Counted from the first letter of the stretch, positions 6,295 through 13,907 are shown. The stretch is DNA of 14,948 nt from Dehalococcoidia bacterium UBA1151 (GCA_002311865.1 DBZV01000193.1:5008-19955); one strand, 5' to 3'. Made by a program: numbers and translations. The notes: generated by a model not told the origin, from the sequence alone.

Positions 6295-7608
6295 TTGAAT
6301 ACCCTCCTAAAAGTTGTGCTCCCGTTGACTGCGGTGCTTGCGTTAGCGTGCAGCAGCGGTGTTACAGACCCGGGCGAATTGGCCACAAGAGAGGCAAAAT
6401 TGGCAGCTGCTGCTGCCACCGCGCTATCCAGACTCCCAACGCCCACGGCAATAGCATTTCCGGCCCCCACTGCCACACCTCTGCCAACTGCGACGCCTGC
6501 ACCGACGGCCACCCCGAGGCCAATAGCAACCCCGGATCCATCCGCGCCAACTGCCCGTGATGCTCAATCCATAGCTATTGGCAGCCCTCCCGGGGACTGG
6601 TCTGGAACTCAGCCAATCAGCCAGTCACTTAGATTTATCTCTATTAGCCCATTGCCTGATGGCAAAGCGTTGCTGGTGGGTGGCAAAGACTCTGATGGCA
6701 ATCCATCTGCAGGTGTAGAGATTTACGACTCCAGAACCGGTGAGTGGAAACCGGCTGCAGATCTGGCGTTCGGCCGTTACCTTCACACTGCCACCACGTT
6801 AGACAATGGCGACGTCCTCATCACCGGTGGATGGGGCGCAGATTTCGCGGCGTTCCGAAGTACGCTCAGGTACGATCTCGCGGCCGATCTCTGGATACAG
6901 CCAGAGCCGATGTCAATGATCAGGGTTGCTCACAAAGCGGTAAAACTGCGTGACGGTGCAATCCTGGTAGCCGGAGGCTGGTTGACCAATCCGCTGGCGA
7001 GTACCGAAATCTACGACCCGGACGCAGACGAGTGGCGATCGGTTGAGGACATGAACGTCGCTAGATTTGACCATTCGCTAACTTTGTTGCCTGATGGACG
7101 CGTACTTGCAGTGGGCGGCGAAGGGATTGGGGATGAACGGCTCGTGTCTGCCGAGATATTTGATCCCGCGATTGGCGAATGGACGGAAGTGGCAGGCCTT
7201 AGCCAGGCCAGGTTCGAGCACACCGCAGGATTGATGCCTGATGGCAGAGTGATTGTCGTTGGCGGTTGGGAGGTTGAATACCTGTCCAGCGCAGAGATCT
7301 TCGACCCTGAAACCGGCGAGTGGACTCAGGCCGCACCCCTCGTCGAAGCAAGAAGCCGGCATCAAGGATTGCAACTGCCAAATTCTTACTTCTACGTCAC
7401 AGGTGGCATTGGAGATGATGGCCTGATTCGCGGATCTGAAGCTTACGATTGGCAAACGGACTCATGGGTACCGGCGGGAGAGCTTCGGCAGGCGCGATTT
7501 AGCCACAAGATTACGATGATGGACAACGGCGATCTGGTCGCAGTCGGCGGATTTACGGAATCTGGCCTAACGCGTTCAGCAGAGGTCCTGACGGTCGGGC
7601 CTCAATAG
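6295..7608 (+). CDS. Kelch-repeat lipoprotein
   Basis: A 437-residue lipoprotein from TTG 6295. The signal peptide MNTLLKVVLPLTAVLALAC has a lipobox ending at Cys19, so the protein is lipid-anchored outside the membrane. A Thr/Pro/Ala-rich linker (about residues 48-87, nt 6436-6555) leads to a beta-propeller with seven kelch-type repeats of about 47-50 residues. Each shows a D/N-G-x-(V/A)-L-(V/I)-x-G-G strand, a YD/FDP turn and, in the first six, a W about ten residues later; the last repeat lacks the closing W strand, so the ring probably closes with N-terminal sequence. Such domains usually bind proteins or sugars; kelch propellers are also found in galactose-oxidase-like enzymes, but no catalytic residues can be assigned. 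The frame is open upstream to TTG 6244, which would overlap the previous gene; that start spoils the signal peptide. It is probably co-transcribed with the sensor protein. Confidence 0.85.
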   Translation: MNTLLKVVLPLTAVLALACSSGVTDPGELATREAKLAAAAATALSRLPTPTAIAFPAPTATPLPTATPAPTATPRPIATPDPSAPTARDAQSIAIGSPPGDWSGTQPISQSLRFISISPLPDGKALLVGGKDSDGNPSAGVEIYDSRTGEWKPAADLAFGRYLHTATTLDNGDVLITGGWGADFAAFRSTLRYDLAADLWIQPEPMSMIRVAHKAVKLRDGAILVAGGWLTNPLASTEIYDPDADEWRSVEDMNVARFDHSLTLLPDGRVLAVGGEGIGDERLVSAEIFDPAIGEWTEVAGLSQARFEHTAGLMPDGRVIVVGGWEVEYLSSAEIFDPETGEWTQAAPLVEARSRHQGLQLPNSYFYVTGGIGDDGLIRGSEAYDWQTDSWVPAGELRQARFSHKITMMDNGDLVAVGGFTESGLTRSAEVLTVGPQ

Positions 7609-7713
7609 TTGGTCTAAATGGCGCGCACAGCCAAAATGGCCAAAACAGGTGGAAGGACGCGGTGGGTTGCCTTATAGTCTGCCGTCTACCTGAATTCCAC
7701 AGTGGGGTAGTCG
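7609..7713. promoter_or_regulatory. Intergenic gap with a possible -10 box (TATAGT)
   Basis: These 105 bases separate the kelch gene from the next operon. TATAGT at 7673-7678 resembles a sigma-70 -10 box and lies about 36 bases before the ATG at 7714, leaving room for a short leader with GGGG at 7703-7706 as ribosome site. There is no convincing -35 box and no hairpin with a T-run, so no terminator call is made for the kelch gene. Confidence 0.3.
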
Positions 7714-8109
7714 ATGCCGGGACTGAAAATAATCACGAAGCTGTTCCAGCCAGTTCGAATACATGTCCTGTTCGCTTCAAGAGAGTACGTCTCGAACGAC
7801 GTGATCAGGATGGCCATTCAAATCGTCACCAGAGACCGGCTTGAAATCCTCTCCGCAACCGCGGAACTGGTGGGGAATGCTGGATCAAAATCGGAACTGA
7901 TTCAATCGACAAAATCGTTCGGTGAAAGACGTGTCCATCGTGCTGGATCAGACGATAGTTTCAGCGTCGATCTGCTGGTTGGGGATCTTTCATCGGTTGA
8001 AGGAACAGTGAGTCGATGGAAAACGCGTATCAGAATAGTCAGCGCCGACCGTCGAGAATACTCCTGTGAAAACAGCATCAAGATAGCGTCCCGGTACCCG
8101 GTTCGATGA
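7714..8109 (+). CDS. Unknown small beta-strand-rich protein
   Basis: A 131-residue protein that I do not recognise. The start is supported by GTGGGGT ending about seven bases upstream. The alternation VRIHVLF, VIRMAIQIVTR, LEILSATAELVG, FSVDLLVGDL, KTRIRIVSAD and SIKIAS suggests a beta-sandwich of about six strands. The order (strand, then a V-S-N-D-V turn where arrestin and Spo0M-like proteins carry P-G-D/E-x-V, then a strand) is weakly reminiscent of the arrestin-like fold, but no signature is strong enough to name it. It is rich in Ser, Arg and Ile/Val, and has no signal peptide or TM segment. It is the first gene of the 7714-12470 series and lies 12 bp before the YbaK-like gene, so it is probably co-transcribed with it. 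Confidence 0.65.
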   Translation: MPGLKIITKLFQPVRIHVLFASREYVSNDVIRMAIQIVTRDRLEILSATAELVGNAGSKSELIQSTKSFGERRVHRAGSDDSFSVDLLVGDLSSVEGTVSRWKTRIRIVSADRREYSCENSIKIASRYPVR

Positions 8110-8121
8110 GGGTTCGTCGAC

Positions 8122-8625
8122 ATGGTTGATCTGCTGAAAGTAGATCCGCAGGTGGCCTCATTTCTCTCAACTATTGAGACAAATTTCGAGGTTGTCGAGA
8201 TCGACCCTGATCTTGCAGATACGGCCGATTTCTGCCGTGAGTACAACTATCCACTTGATCAGGCCGCTAACACCCTGGTCGTCGCCTCAAAGCGAGGCCC
8301 TAAAGTGTTCTCTTGCTGTGTCGTGCTCGCAACAACTCGACTCGATGTAAATCGGCGTGTGAAGGGGCTGATGGAAGTGTCACGCGTCTCCTTCGCCAGC
8401 GCAGAGCAGATGGCGGAATTGACGGGCATGAAGGTGGGCGGCGTTACGCCGTTTGGAATCCCGCTGGACGTTCCAATGTACGTGGACTCCCGGGTAATGG
8501 CGTGCGATTGGATCATTCTGGGCAGCGGGAATCGCGATGCAAAGATCAAAATCGATCCTGCCGTGTTCGGTGAAATTCCTAATGCTCAGGTAATTGAAAA
8601 TCTGGCGATGGAGATTGAAGTTTAG
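8122..8625 (+). CDS. YbaK/EbsC-type aminoacyl-tRNA deacylase domain protein
   Basis: A 167-residue stand-alone YbaK/prolyl-tRNA-editing domain. Members clear mischarged aminoacyl-tRNAs in the cytoplasm. The diagnostic TGMKVGGVTPFGIP motif is at residues 101-114, preceded by the CVVLATTRLDVN strand-turn (about 66-77) and a KGLM helix. The Lys of the usual K-T-L-V motif of bacterial YbaK/ProX is replaced here: the aligned stretch reads AANTLVVASK (49-58), with Asn50 in place of Lys. As I recall, a CAN-type reading is shared by a subfamily common in actinobacteria, so this looks like a subfamily trait and not a fresh mutation. Substrate specificity is unknown and may not be Cys- or Ala-tRNA(Pro). 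The start ATG has GAGGGT about eight bases upstream, overlapping the stop of the preceding gene. The TAG stop abuts the next ATG directly. Confidence 0.85.
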   Translation: MVDLLKVDPQVASFLSTIETNFEVVEIDPDLADTADFCREYNYPLDQAANTLVVASKRGPKVFSCCVVLATTRLDVNRRVKGLMEVSRVSFASAEQMAELTGMKVGGVTPFGIPLDVPMYVDSRVMACDWIILGSGNRDAKIKIDPAVFGEIPNAQVIENLAMEIEV

Positions 8626-9693
8626 ATGCCCGATATGGAGAAGCAGTTCACCATCTGGGCGTTCAGCGATCCACACGTTGGCACTGACATTAGCTTTGGC
8701 AGATCAAGCCTTGCCGATGCGATTACGCAGTCGGAAGGCCGCGATCCCCAGAGTCCCGGCTTCCACTGGGACATGGCTGTTGATTTAGGCGACGATTCGG
8801 GTTCTCAGGTTCTACCGGATGACGATGAGGGACGTCTCTGGGTTCAGCAGATTAGTGAGCTTCGGGATCACGATCGCGAGCAGGTGTATAACGTCATCGG
8901 GAATCACGATGCCACTCGCGCTGACCCGGACGACAAGTACGATACACAGTGGTGGCACCGAAAGTGGATTGACCCCGCGGGGGAGAGCATAGCCACCTCC
9001 GGCGTCGACAACAGCAAACGTCCATATGCAATCGATGGGAACTGGGAACACTACTCGTTTGAGGTTGGCAACCTGAAATTCCTGATGATGGCCGATCGCA
9101 ACGACTACCCTCCACCCGTTGGGCGAGGCGATGTCGGCGGATACCCCGCGGGCTCGATCTCACTGGAGACGTTCGATTGGCTGACCCATCAATTGAAGAC
9201 CAGCAAGAATCAGATCGCCATCTCGGGCCACCACCACATGATTAAGAACACCACCGTTGGCTCAGGCGATTGGGAAGGCGTCGACCACGGATATCACGGC
9301 CGATTTGAGTTTGGCGCGCCGATTGGGGCCTCGTACGTCCACTTTGTGGGGGATGAGCCAGACACCGGCAAGATTGAGTCGCTTCTGGATGATAATCCTG
9401 GAGCGCTCGATATGTGGCTCGGCGCACATACGCACACGTTTCCCGACGACGTGCTAACCGGCCGTTCGCATATCGAGCAGGCTTGGGGCGGAACTACGTT
9501 CATGAATGTGGCGGCGCTCAGCAAGTACCACGGCAAGCGCAACATCCCAATGAGCCGCGTCATCACGCTGACCCACGGGAGCGAGGTGGCCAGGATCAGG
9601 TGCTACATGCACACATCGGACTACCGGCCTCAGGGCTGGTACGACAATGTAGAGCGCGAAATCACCCTGAGCACCCCTTTTGAGCTCGGATGA
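8626..9693 (+). CDS. Calcineurin-like metallophosphoesterase
   Basis: A 355-residue cytoplasmic phosphoesterase of the binuclear-metal calcineurin-like fold. The five metal-site blocks are visible in order: FSDPHVG (Asp15, His17), VDLGDD (Asp56), GNHD (Asn93, His94), GHHHM (His202-His204) and GAHTH (His268, His270). All expected ligands are present, so it should be active on phosphomono- or diesters, but the substrate (nucleotide, phospholipid, nucleic acid) cannot be told. There is no signal peptide, unlike many extracellular members. A long acidic insert follows the GD motif (DDDEG, about 65-69), and an Asp/Gly/His-rich loop lies at about 212-225. ATG begins immediately after the stop of the YbaK-like gene, and its own TGA overlaps the next start by four bases (ATGA), so translation is coupled both ways. 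Confidence 0.9.
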   Translation: MPDMEKQFTIWAFSDPHVGTDISFGRSSLADAITQSEGRDPQSPGFHWDMAVDLGDDSGSQVLPDDDEGRLWVQQISELRDHDREQVYNVIGNHDATRADPDDKYDTQWWHRKWIDPAGESIATSGVDNSKRPYAIDGNWEHYSFEVGNLKFLMMADRNDYPPPVGRGDVGGYPAGSISLETFDWLTHQLKTSKNQIAISGHHHMIKNTTVGSGDWEGVDHGYHGRFEFGAPIGASYVHFVGDEPDTGKIESLLDDNPGALDMWLGAHTHTFPDDVLTGRSHIEQAWGGTTFMNVAALSKYHGKRNIPMSRVITLTHGSEVARIRCYMHTSDYRPQGWYDNVEREITLSTPFELG

Positions 9694-10499
9694 GCACTGA
9701 AACGCGATCAACGACCGTTCATGACATGTTTGACATGTCAGGCCGGGTGGCCGTCGTCACCGGCGGCGGCACCCACCTCGGTCGGGCAATGGCGACGTCC
9801 CTGGCAGAACTTGGCGCCTGTGTGGTGATCGCTAGTCGCCGAAAGGAGCTGCTTGAGTCTGAGGCCGCGATGTTGCGGGAAAAGGGCCTTGCCGTAGAGC
9901 CGTATCAGTGCGATGTGACCGATGAAGACGCGGTGAACGCGATGGTCGATGCCACAGTTGCCAAGCACGGCCAAATTGACGTTATGGTTTGCAACGCTGG
10001 AGGTTCAAAGACGACCAGTTACATCCCCAACGCCATCATTGAGGAGTTCCGTCAGACGCTAGATCTGAATGCCACAAGCACCTACATATGTGCACAGGCA
10101 GCGGCCCGTCACATGATCCCGGCTCACTATGGCCGGATTATCACGGTGTCCTCAATTCACGGCTCGCTCACGTCCAATCCGGCGTTCTATGAGGGCCTGA
10201 ATTTCAGGAGGTCTGGCCCTCCATACCAGGCTGCGAAGGCTGCAATCATCAATCTCACCAGGGCTTTGGCATCTGAACTGGGTCCCAGTGGTATAACTGC
10301 GAACTGCATAAGCCCGGGTCAGATTCCCCGCCCCGGAAATGACCCTGAAATGAACGAACGGGCAAGGAAGGCCAACGCGACGGGAGTGATTGGCACCGCC
10401 GACGATCTGAAGGGCGCTGTCGCGCTTCTGGCATCGGACGCAGGCAAGTGGATCACAGGGCATAACCTGATCGTCGATGGCGGCTGGAGCATCTGGTAA
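9690..10499 (+). CDS. SDR-family oxidoreductase (with insert before the catalytic Tyr)
   Basis: A 269-residue classical short-chain dehydrogenase. The dinucleotide motif TGGGTHLG is at 24-31, then NAGG (102-105), Asn127, the ITVSS strand (Ser154/155), and the catalytic Tyr179-x-x-x-Lys183 (YQAAK). The pair SRR (49-51) after the second beta strand suggests NADP(H) preference. The gap from the catalytic Ser to Tyr is about 24 residues, not the usual 13, because of a loop containing NPAFYEGLNFRRSGPP. This YEG-type insert is seen in some sugar or flagellin-modification SDRs, as I recall. The start overlaps the phosphoesterase stop (ATGA). A DMFDMSGR lead-in resembles gluconate 5-dehydrogenase-like SDRs. 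The substrate is unknown, probably a polyol or sugar alcohol; that part is inference. Confidence 0.9.
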   Translation: MSTETRSTTVHDMFDMSGRVAVVTGGGTHLGRAMATSLAELGACVVIASRRKELLESEAAMLREKGLAVEPYQCDVTDEDAVNAMVDATVAKHGQIDVMVCNAGGSKTTSYIPNAIIEEFRQTLDLNATSTYICAQAAARHMIPAHYGRIITVSSIHGSLTSNPAFYEGLNFRRSGPPYQAAKAAIINLTRALASELGPSGITANCISPGQIPRPGNDPEMNERARKANATGVIGTADDLKGAVALLASDAGKWITGHNLIVDGGWSIW

Positions 10500-10550
10500 T
10501 AACGTCCGATGGCGAAGCCACAGCCAGGATCAATTCATCACAACAACAAG

Positions 10551-10558
10551 AGAGGGGA
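10551..10558 (+). promoter_or_regulatory. Strong ribosome binding site that fixes a GTG start
   Basis: AGAGGGGA lies five bases before GTG 10564 and supports that start for the second SDR gene. It is the clearest feature in the 64-base gap 10500-10563 between the two SDR genes, which otherwise shows no hairpin or promoter that I can support, so read-through from the upstream gene is likely. Confidence 0.6.
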
Positions 10559-10563
10559 CCTGA

Positions 10564-11388
10564 GTGGGAGAGTTTGACGGCAAGTCAGTGATTATTACAG
10601 GCGGGGCGCTTGGCATGGGCGGGGATACCGCCGTTGAGTTCGCTCGCGCCGGTGCGAACGTCATGATCGCTGATATCAACGAAATCGCGGCGGCATCAAC
10701 TCTCGAGAGGATGGCAGCCGCTGGTACGGAGGGTCTGTTCATTCACGCTGATGTTTCGCAGGACGCCGCATGTCAACGTGTGGTCAGAGAGGCGGCAGGT
10801 GCGTTTGGCGGCGTGGACGTTCTGTTCAACAACGTTGGCATTCAGCCCGCCGACTCCTACGCCAACGTGGAAGGGACCTCAGAGGAGCTCTGGGACCGCA
10901 TTATCGGCGTCAACCTGAAGAGTCGGTTTCTCATGGCTAAGTACTCGATTCCTGAGATGCGGAAGCGCGGCGGCGGTGTGATTATCAACAACGCGTCAGT
11001 TCAGGGACAGCAATCGATGCCGGGCGTGCCCGCCTATGCTGCCTCAAAGGGTGGCGATCTCTCGCTCACGCGGCAGATGTCTCTGGACTACGCTGCGGAA
11101 AATATTCGCGTGGTAGCGATCTGCCCGGGCACCATCGATACGGAGATGGTGCGTGCGGTGGCCAGGGAAGAACTTGGCTCGCATGATGAGGATGAGGTCG
11201 CGGCGCGGGTTGCGGAGTACGGGAAGGATCATCCGCTGGGTCGGGTCGGCACTGGTTTGGACATTGCGAACGCCGTTATGTTCCTGGCCAGCGACAGGGC
11301 ATCATTCATGACCGGCACGTTCCTCAATGTGGACGGCGGCTACATGGCGCAGGGATCCTGGGCAAAGGGCGCTGGAGCGGAGGCGTAA
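10564..11388 (+). CDS. SDR-family oxidoreductase
   Basis: A 274-residue classical short-chain dehydrogenase from a GTG start with a good AGAGGGGA site. Motifs: TGGALGMG (12-19), Asp37 after the second beta strand (IADIN), NNVG (89-92), Asn117, Ser145 in INNAS, Tyr158-x-x-x-Lys162 (YAASK), and the PGTIDTEM segment near the substrate loop. Asp37 favours NAD(H), in contrast to the preceding SDR, so the two could use different cofactors. An acidic, helical insertion (about residues 198-217, GSHDEDEVAARVAEYG) forms the substrate lid. The usual C-terminal DGGY motif is followed by a short Gly/Ala-rich tail. It follows the first SDR after 64 bp, and its TAA shares one base with the ATG of the metallopeptidase gene (11388). 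Substrate unknown. Confidence 0.9.
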   Translation: MGEFDGKSVIITGGALGMGGDTAVEFARAGANVMIADINEIAAASTLERMAAAGTEGLFIHADVSQDAACQRVVREAAGAFGGVDVLFNNVGIQPADSYANVEGTSEELWDRIIGVNLKSRFLMAKYSIPEMRKRGGGVIINNASVQGQQSMPGVPAYAASKGGDLSLTRQMSLDYAAENIRVVAICPGTIDTEMVRAVAREELGSHDEDEVAARVAEYGKDHPLGRVGTGLDIANAVMFLASDRASFMTGTFLNVDGGYMAQGSWAKGAGAEA

Positions 11389-11879
11389 TGAACAACGGCT
11401 CGCCCACGCCGGTAGCAATCCCGCGTGAATTGCTGCTAGCGGCCTTCTCCGAGGCCCGTGTGGCCTTTCCAGAGGAGTCTTGTGGCTGGATGGCCGGTGG
11501 CTCTGGCGACGGCGCCGTCGATCAGCTCCGGCCGTGCGAGAACGTGCAGGCACTGGGTGGGCATCCCATCGCCGCTGGCAGACCGGCTGAGACCGCTTAT
11601 GTATTTAAGGCAGAGGACCTACTCGAGTTGGCGCGAATCATGGACACTGATCGTCCAGCTAAACTCATCTACCACTCACATCCCAACGGGATGGCATATC
11701 TATCCGAAACCGATCGCACCGTCGCCACGGATGATTGGGGTGAGGGTCCATCATTTGACGTTCAACAGCTTGTTATTGGCATCGATAGGGAGGCTGTGCG
11801 GGAAGCAGCTCTGTTCGCGTGGTCTGACGATGAAGGCGCGTTCGTAGCGATTGCTCGCTACGAGGGCGCGGACGTTTAG
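11388..11879 (+). CDS. JAMM/MPN (M67-family) zinc metallopeptidase
   Basis: A 163-residue stand-alone JAB1/MPN domain. The complete JAMM zinc site is visible: Glu29 or Glu30 in FPEESCG, His96 and His98 in YHSHPNG, Ser106 and Asp109 in LSETDR. Bacterial M67 members remove ubiquitin-like sulfur carriers (ThiS/MoaD/CysO type) or cleave C-terminal extensions; others have unknown substrates. No ubiquitin-like or E1-like (ThiF) gene is in this window. ATG overlaps the previous stop by one base (TAATG), so translation is coupled to the SDR gene. It lacks a signal peptide and is cytoplasmic. All catalytic positions are intact, so activity is expected; the substrate is open. Confidence 0.88.
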   Translation: MNNGSPTPVAIPRELLLAAFSEARVAFPEESCGWMAGGSGDGAVDQLRPCENVQALGGHPIAAGRPAETAYVFKAEDLLELARIMDTDRPAKLIYHSHPNGMAYLSETDRTVATDDWGEGPSFDVQQLVIGIDREAVREAALFAWSDDEGAFVAIARYEGADV

Positions 11880-11894
11880 CGAGGTTCAAAAATC

Positions 11895-12470
11895 GTGGAC
11901 ACCCCGATACCAATACTGATTCTCGTAACCGGTCCGCCTGCAGCGGGTAAAACTACGATCGCTCGACGCCTTTCGGAGTTTCTGAGTCTTCCGCTCATCG
12001 CAAAGGATGACATCAAAGAACGGCTCTTCAACGGTCTTGGCATATCGACCAGGGAGTGGAGCCAGAAAATCGGCTGCCTGGCGTTCGATCTGACTTACGC
12101 CCTCGTTGAAGATCAGTAGCGTGCCAGGAAGCCAGTCATCGCTGAGTCGGCGTACTGGTCTGAATCGGCAAAAGACCGGTTGCAAGAGATATTGAAACGA
12201 TATCCCGCAGACGTTTTTGAGATTCATTGCTCCGGCTCTCCGGAGATTCTGGGGGCCAGGTACATGGTCAGGGAAACGGTAGACCGTCACCCGGGCCATT
12301 CCAGTGGCATGGAATTCAGTGCGGAAGAGATGGCCAAAATCATTCGCTCAGGTCGCTACGATGCGCTGCGTCTCAGGAATGAAGTGCGAGTTGTTGATGC
12401 AACTCATTTTGACGATGACGTGATCGCTGCGCTGGAACTTGAGCTGTCCGCGCTTCTGCAAACAGTCTGA
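11895..12470 (+). pseudogene. P-loop kinase (AAA_33/zeta-toxin-like) interrupted by an in-frame TAG
   Basis: One continuous frame of 191 codons starting at GTG 11895, broken only by TAG at 12117-12119 (codon 75). Upstream of it: Walker A GPPAAGKT (13-20) and the KDDIKERLF segment (37-45) typical of small P-loop kinases that phosphorylate nucleic-acid ends, sugars or antibiotics. Downstream, without any shift: RKPVIAESAYW, then a beta strand DVFEIHCSG, and a lid with Arg122, Arg126, Arg131 and RHPGHS, also family-typical. So both halves are good kinase sequence and a single base change (for example CAG or TGG to TAG) explains the break. Several other genes here end in TAG, so TAG is a normal stop and recoding is unlikely. 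Alternatives are a sequencing error, or expression of the 74-residue front part only. It begins 15 bases after the metallopeptidase. Confidence 0.75.
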
Positions 12471-12536
12471 ACCCCTTCCGGTTACCATGTGGGTGAATTG
12501 AGGGTTCATGTGGCGAAGACCGGTCTGTTCATTCGG

Positions 12537-13907
12537 ATGAAAGTTCAGCGGCCGATACTGCTGGTTGCCGTGATTCTGCTCGCGCTTGGATTGGCAGGGC
12601 AGTGGCTGGCCGCTTCAGAACCGGCGCAAGCGCAATCTGGCTCTCCAGAAGTTATCGTTGCCGATGTTGATGGCGCAATCAATCCGGTCATGGCTCGATA
12701 TCTCACCCGAATCATTGATGACGCCCAGTCCGGTGACGTGGCTCTGCTGATCCTGAGGATCGACACACCCGGTGGTCTCCTGGAATCGACGCGTGAAATA
12801 GTCACCGACATTCTGGCGTCCGAAACCCCGATTGTGACGTGGGTTGGCCCGTCTGGCGCACGGGCGGGCAGTGCGGGGACGTTCATCACCGTGGCTGGCG
12901 GACTGGCGGCCATGGCGAACTCCACGAACATCGGGGCGGCTGCAGTTGTTGGCGGCGCTGGTGAGGACATTGAAGGCACGCTGGGCCGGAAAGTCACCAA
13001 CGATGCGGCGGCGTTCATCCGGGCAATTGCAGAGCAGCGTGGGCGGAATGCATTTGCGCTTGAACGGACCGTTCGGGCTGCGGCCGCCTACACTGCAGAA
13101 GAGGCTTTAGAGCAGAACATCGTGGATATTTTTGCGATCGATATCAACGATCTACTGAAACAGCTCGACGGCAGGGAGATACCCGTAGCGTCCGGTTCGG
13201 TGCAGGTCAACACGGGCGATTTACAACTGCGGGAAGTGGGATTCGGCTTCGTCGATAACATCCTGAGTTTTCTCTCGAATCCAGACATTGTGTTCCTCTT
13301 TTTCTCGCTAGGAGGATTGGCGCTTGTCATCGAGCTCTGGTCACCGGGACTTGTAGGGCCGGGCGTAATCGGCGTGATACTGCTGTTGCTCTCGTTCGCA
13401 GGCCTGGGCCAACTGCCGTTCCACTGGGCAGGTCTGGGGTTCCTAGGACTGGCGATCTTGTTGATAATTGCGGAGACGTATGCACCCGGTTTCGGAATTT
13501 TTGGTCTCGCTGGAGGTGCATCGCTAATCCTGGGTGGCCTGTTGCTGGTCGGCTTTTTCGGTACGCCTGAGTTCGGAGATCCGGACTTTTCGGTGAGCTG
13601 GTGGGTTCTGTATGGCACCGGTGGGACCGTTGGAGCGGCTGCCGTCTGGTTCGGGTGGATGGTGCGGCGCTCGCGAAACATTCCGGTCTACGTGAGTCCA
13701 CACTCGACCGAGGGACTTGTCGGCGAGTTCGGCACGGTGACGGTCGATCTTGATCCCGAAGGGGAAGTGATGGTCTCGGGTGAACGCTGGGGCGCCCGGA
13801 TCGATGGCGATCAGAATCTGGTGGCTGGTTCTGAGATTGAAGTCAGTTCAGTCGACGGGTTGTTACTGGTCGTCGCTTCAGGCGGTTCTGCATCGATGCA
13901 TAAATAG
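12537..13907 (+). CDS. nfeD: Long-form NfeD membrane serine protease
   Basis: A 456-residue protein from ATG 12537. It has a signal peptide (core PILLVAVILLALGLAG, cleavage near AQA-QS at about 32), then a ClpP/SppA-like protease domain (about 38-200) with Ser112 in ARAGSAGT and Lys152 (GRKVTND) 40 residues later, the spacing expected for the Ser-Lys dyad of NfeD proteases. Hydrophobic segments at about 251-268, 275-292, 298-312, 321-341 and 354-375 form a membrane core. A C-terminal OB-like domain (about 390-448) follows. The frame is open back to GTG 12489, and GTG 12510 is another option; ATG gives the cleanest signal peptide. The partner slipin lies 70 bp downstream. Long NfeD proteases cleave the hydrophobic C-terminal segments of their slipin partner in archaeal examples; the same role here is inference. 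Location: membrane, protease domain outside. Confidence 0.9.
   Translation: MKVQRPILLVAVILLALGLAGQWLAASEPAQAQSGSPEVIVADVDGAINPVMARYLTRIIDDAQSGDVALLILRIDTPGGLLESTREIVTDILASETPIVTWVGPSGARAGSAGTFITVAGGLAAMANSTNIGAAAVVGGAGEDIEGTLGRKVTNDAAAFIRAIAEQRGRNAFALERTVRAAAAYTAEEALEQNIVDIFAIDINDLLKQLDGREIPVASGSVQVNTGDLQLREVGFGFVDNILSFLSNPDIVFLFFSLGGLALVIELWSPGLVGPGVIGVILLLLSFAGLGQLPFHWAGLGFLGLAILLIIAETYAPGFGIFGLAGGASLILGGLLLVGFFGTPEFGDPDFSVSWWVLYGTGGTVGAAAVWFGWMVRRSRNIPVYVSPHSTEGLVGEFGTVTVDLDPEGEVMVSGERWGARIDGDQNLVAGSEIEVSSVDGLLLVVASGGSASMHK

Noticed and set aside
6436..6555. Short tandem repetition at DNA level (Thr/Pro/Ala codons)
   Set aside because: It is explained by the low-complexity linker of the lipoprotein and shows no exact repeat unit pointing to a mobile or CRISPR-like element.
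12117..12119. TAG as a recoded sense codon (pyrrolysine or suppressor)
   Set aside because: Several intact genes in the window (stops at 910, 2054, 8625, 11879, 13907) use TAG as the ordinary terminator.
11302..12299. Minus-strand frames opposite the JAMM and kinase genes
   Set aside because: No ribosome sites or recognisable motifs; the plus-strand motifs (JAMM site, Walker A, Arg-rich lid) explain the region.
12487..12501. Tiny frame MWVN-stop before nfeD
   Set aside because: Too short to support and lacks a ribosome site; it only arises from an out-of-frame ATG.
13088..13701. Minus-strand open frames of 197 and 124 residues opposite NfeD
   Set aside because: The plus strand carries unmistakable NfeD sequence; the opposite frames are Pro/Arg/Ser-rich and show no family features.
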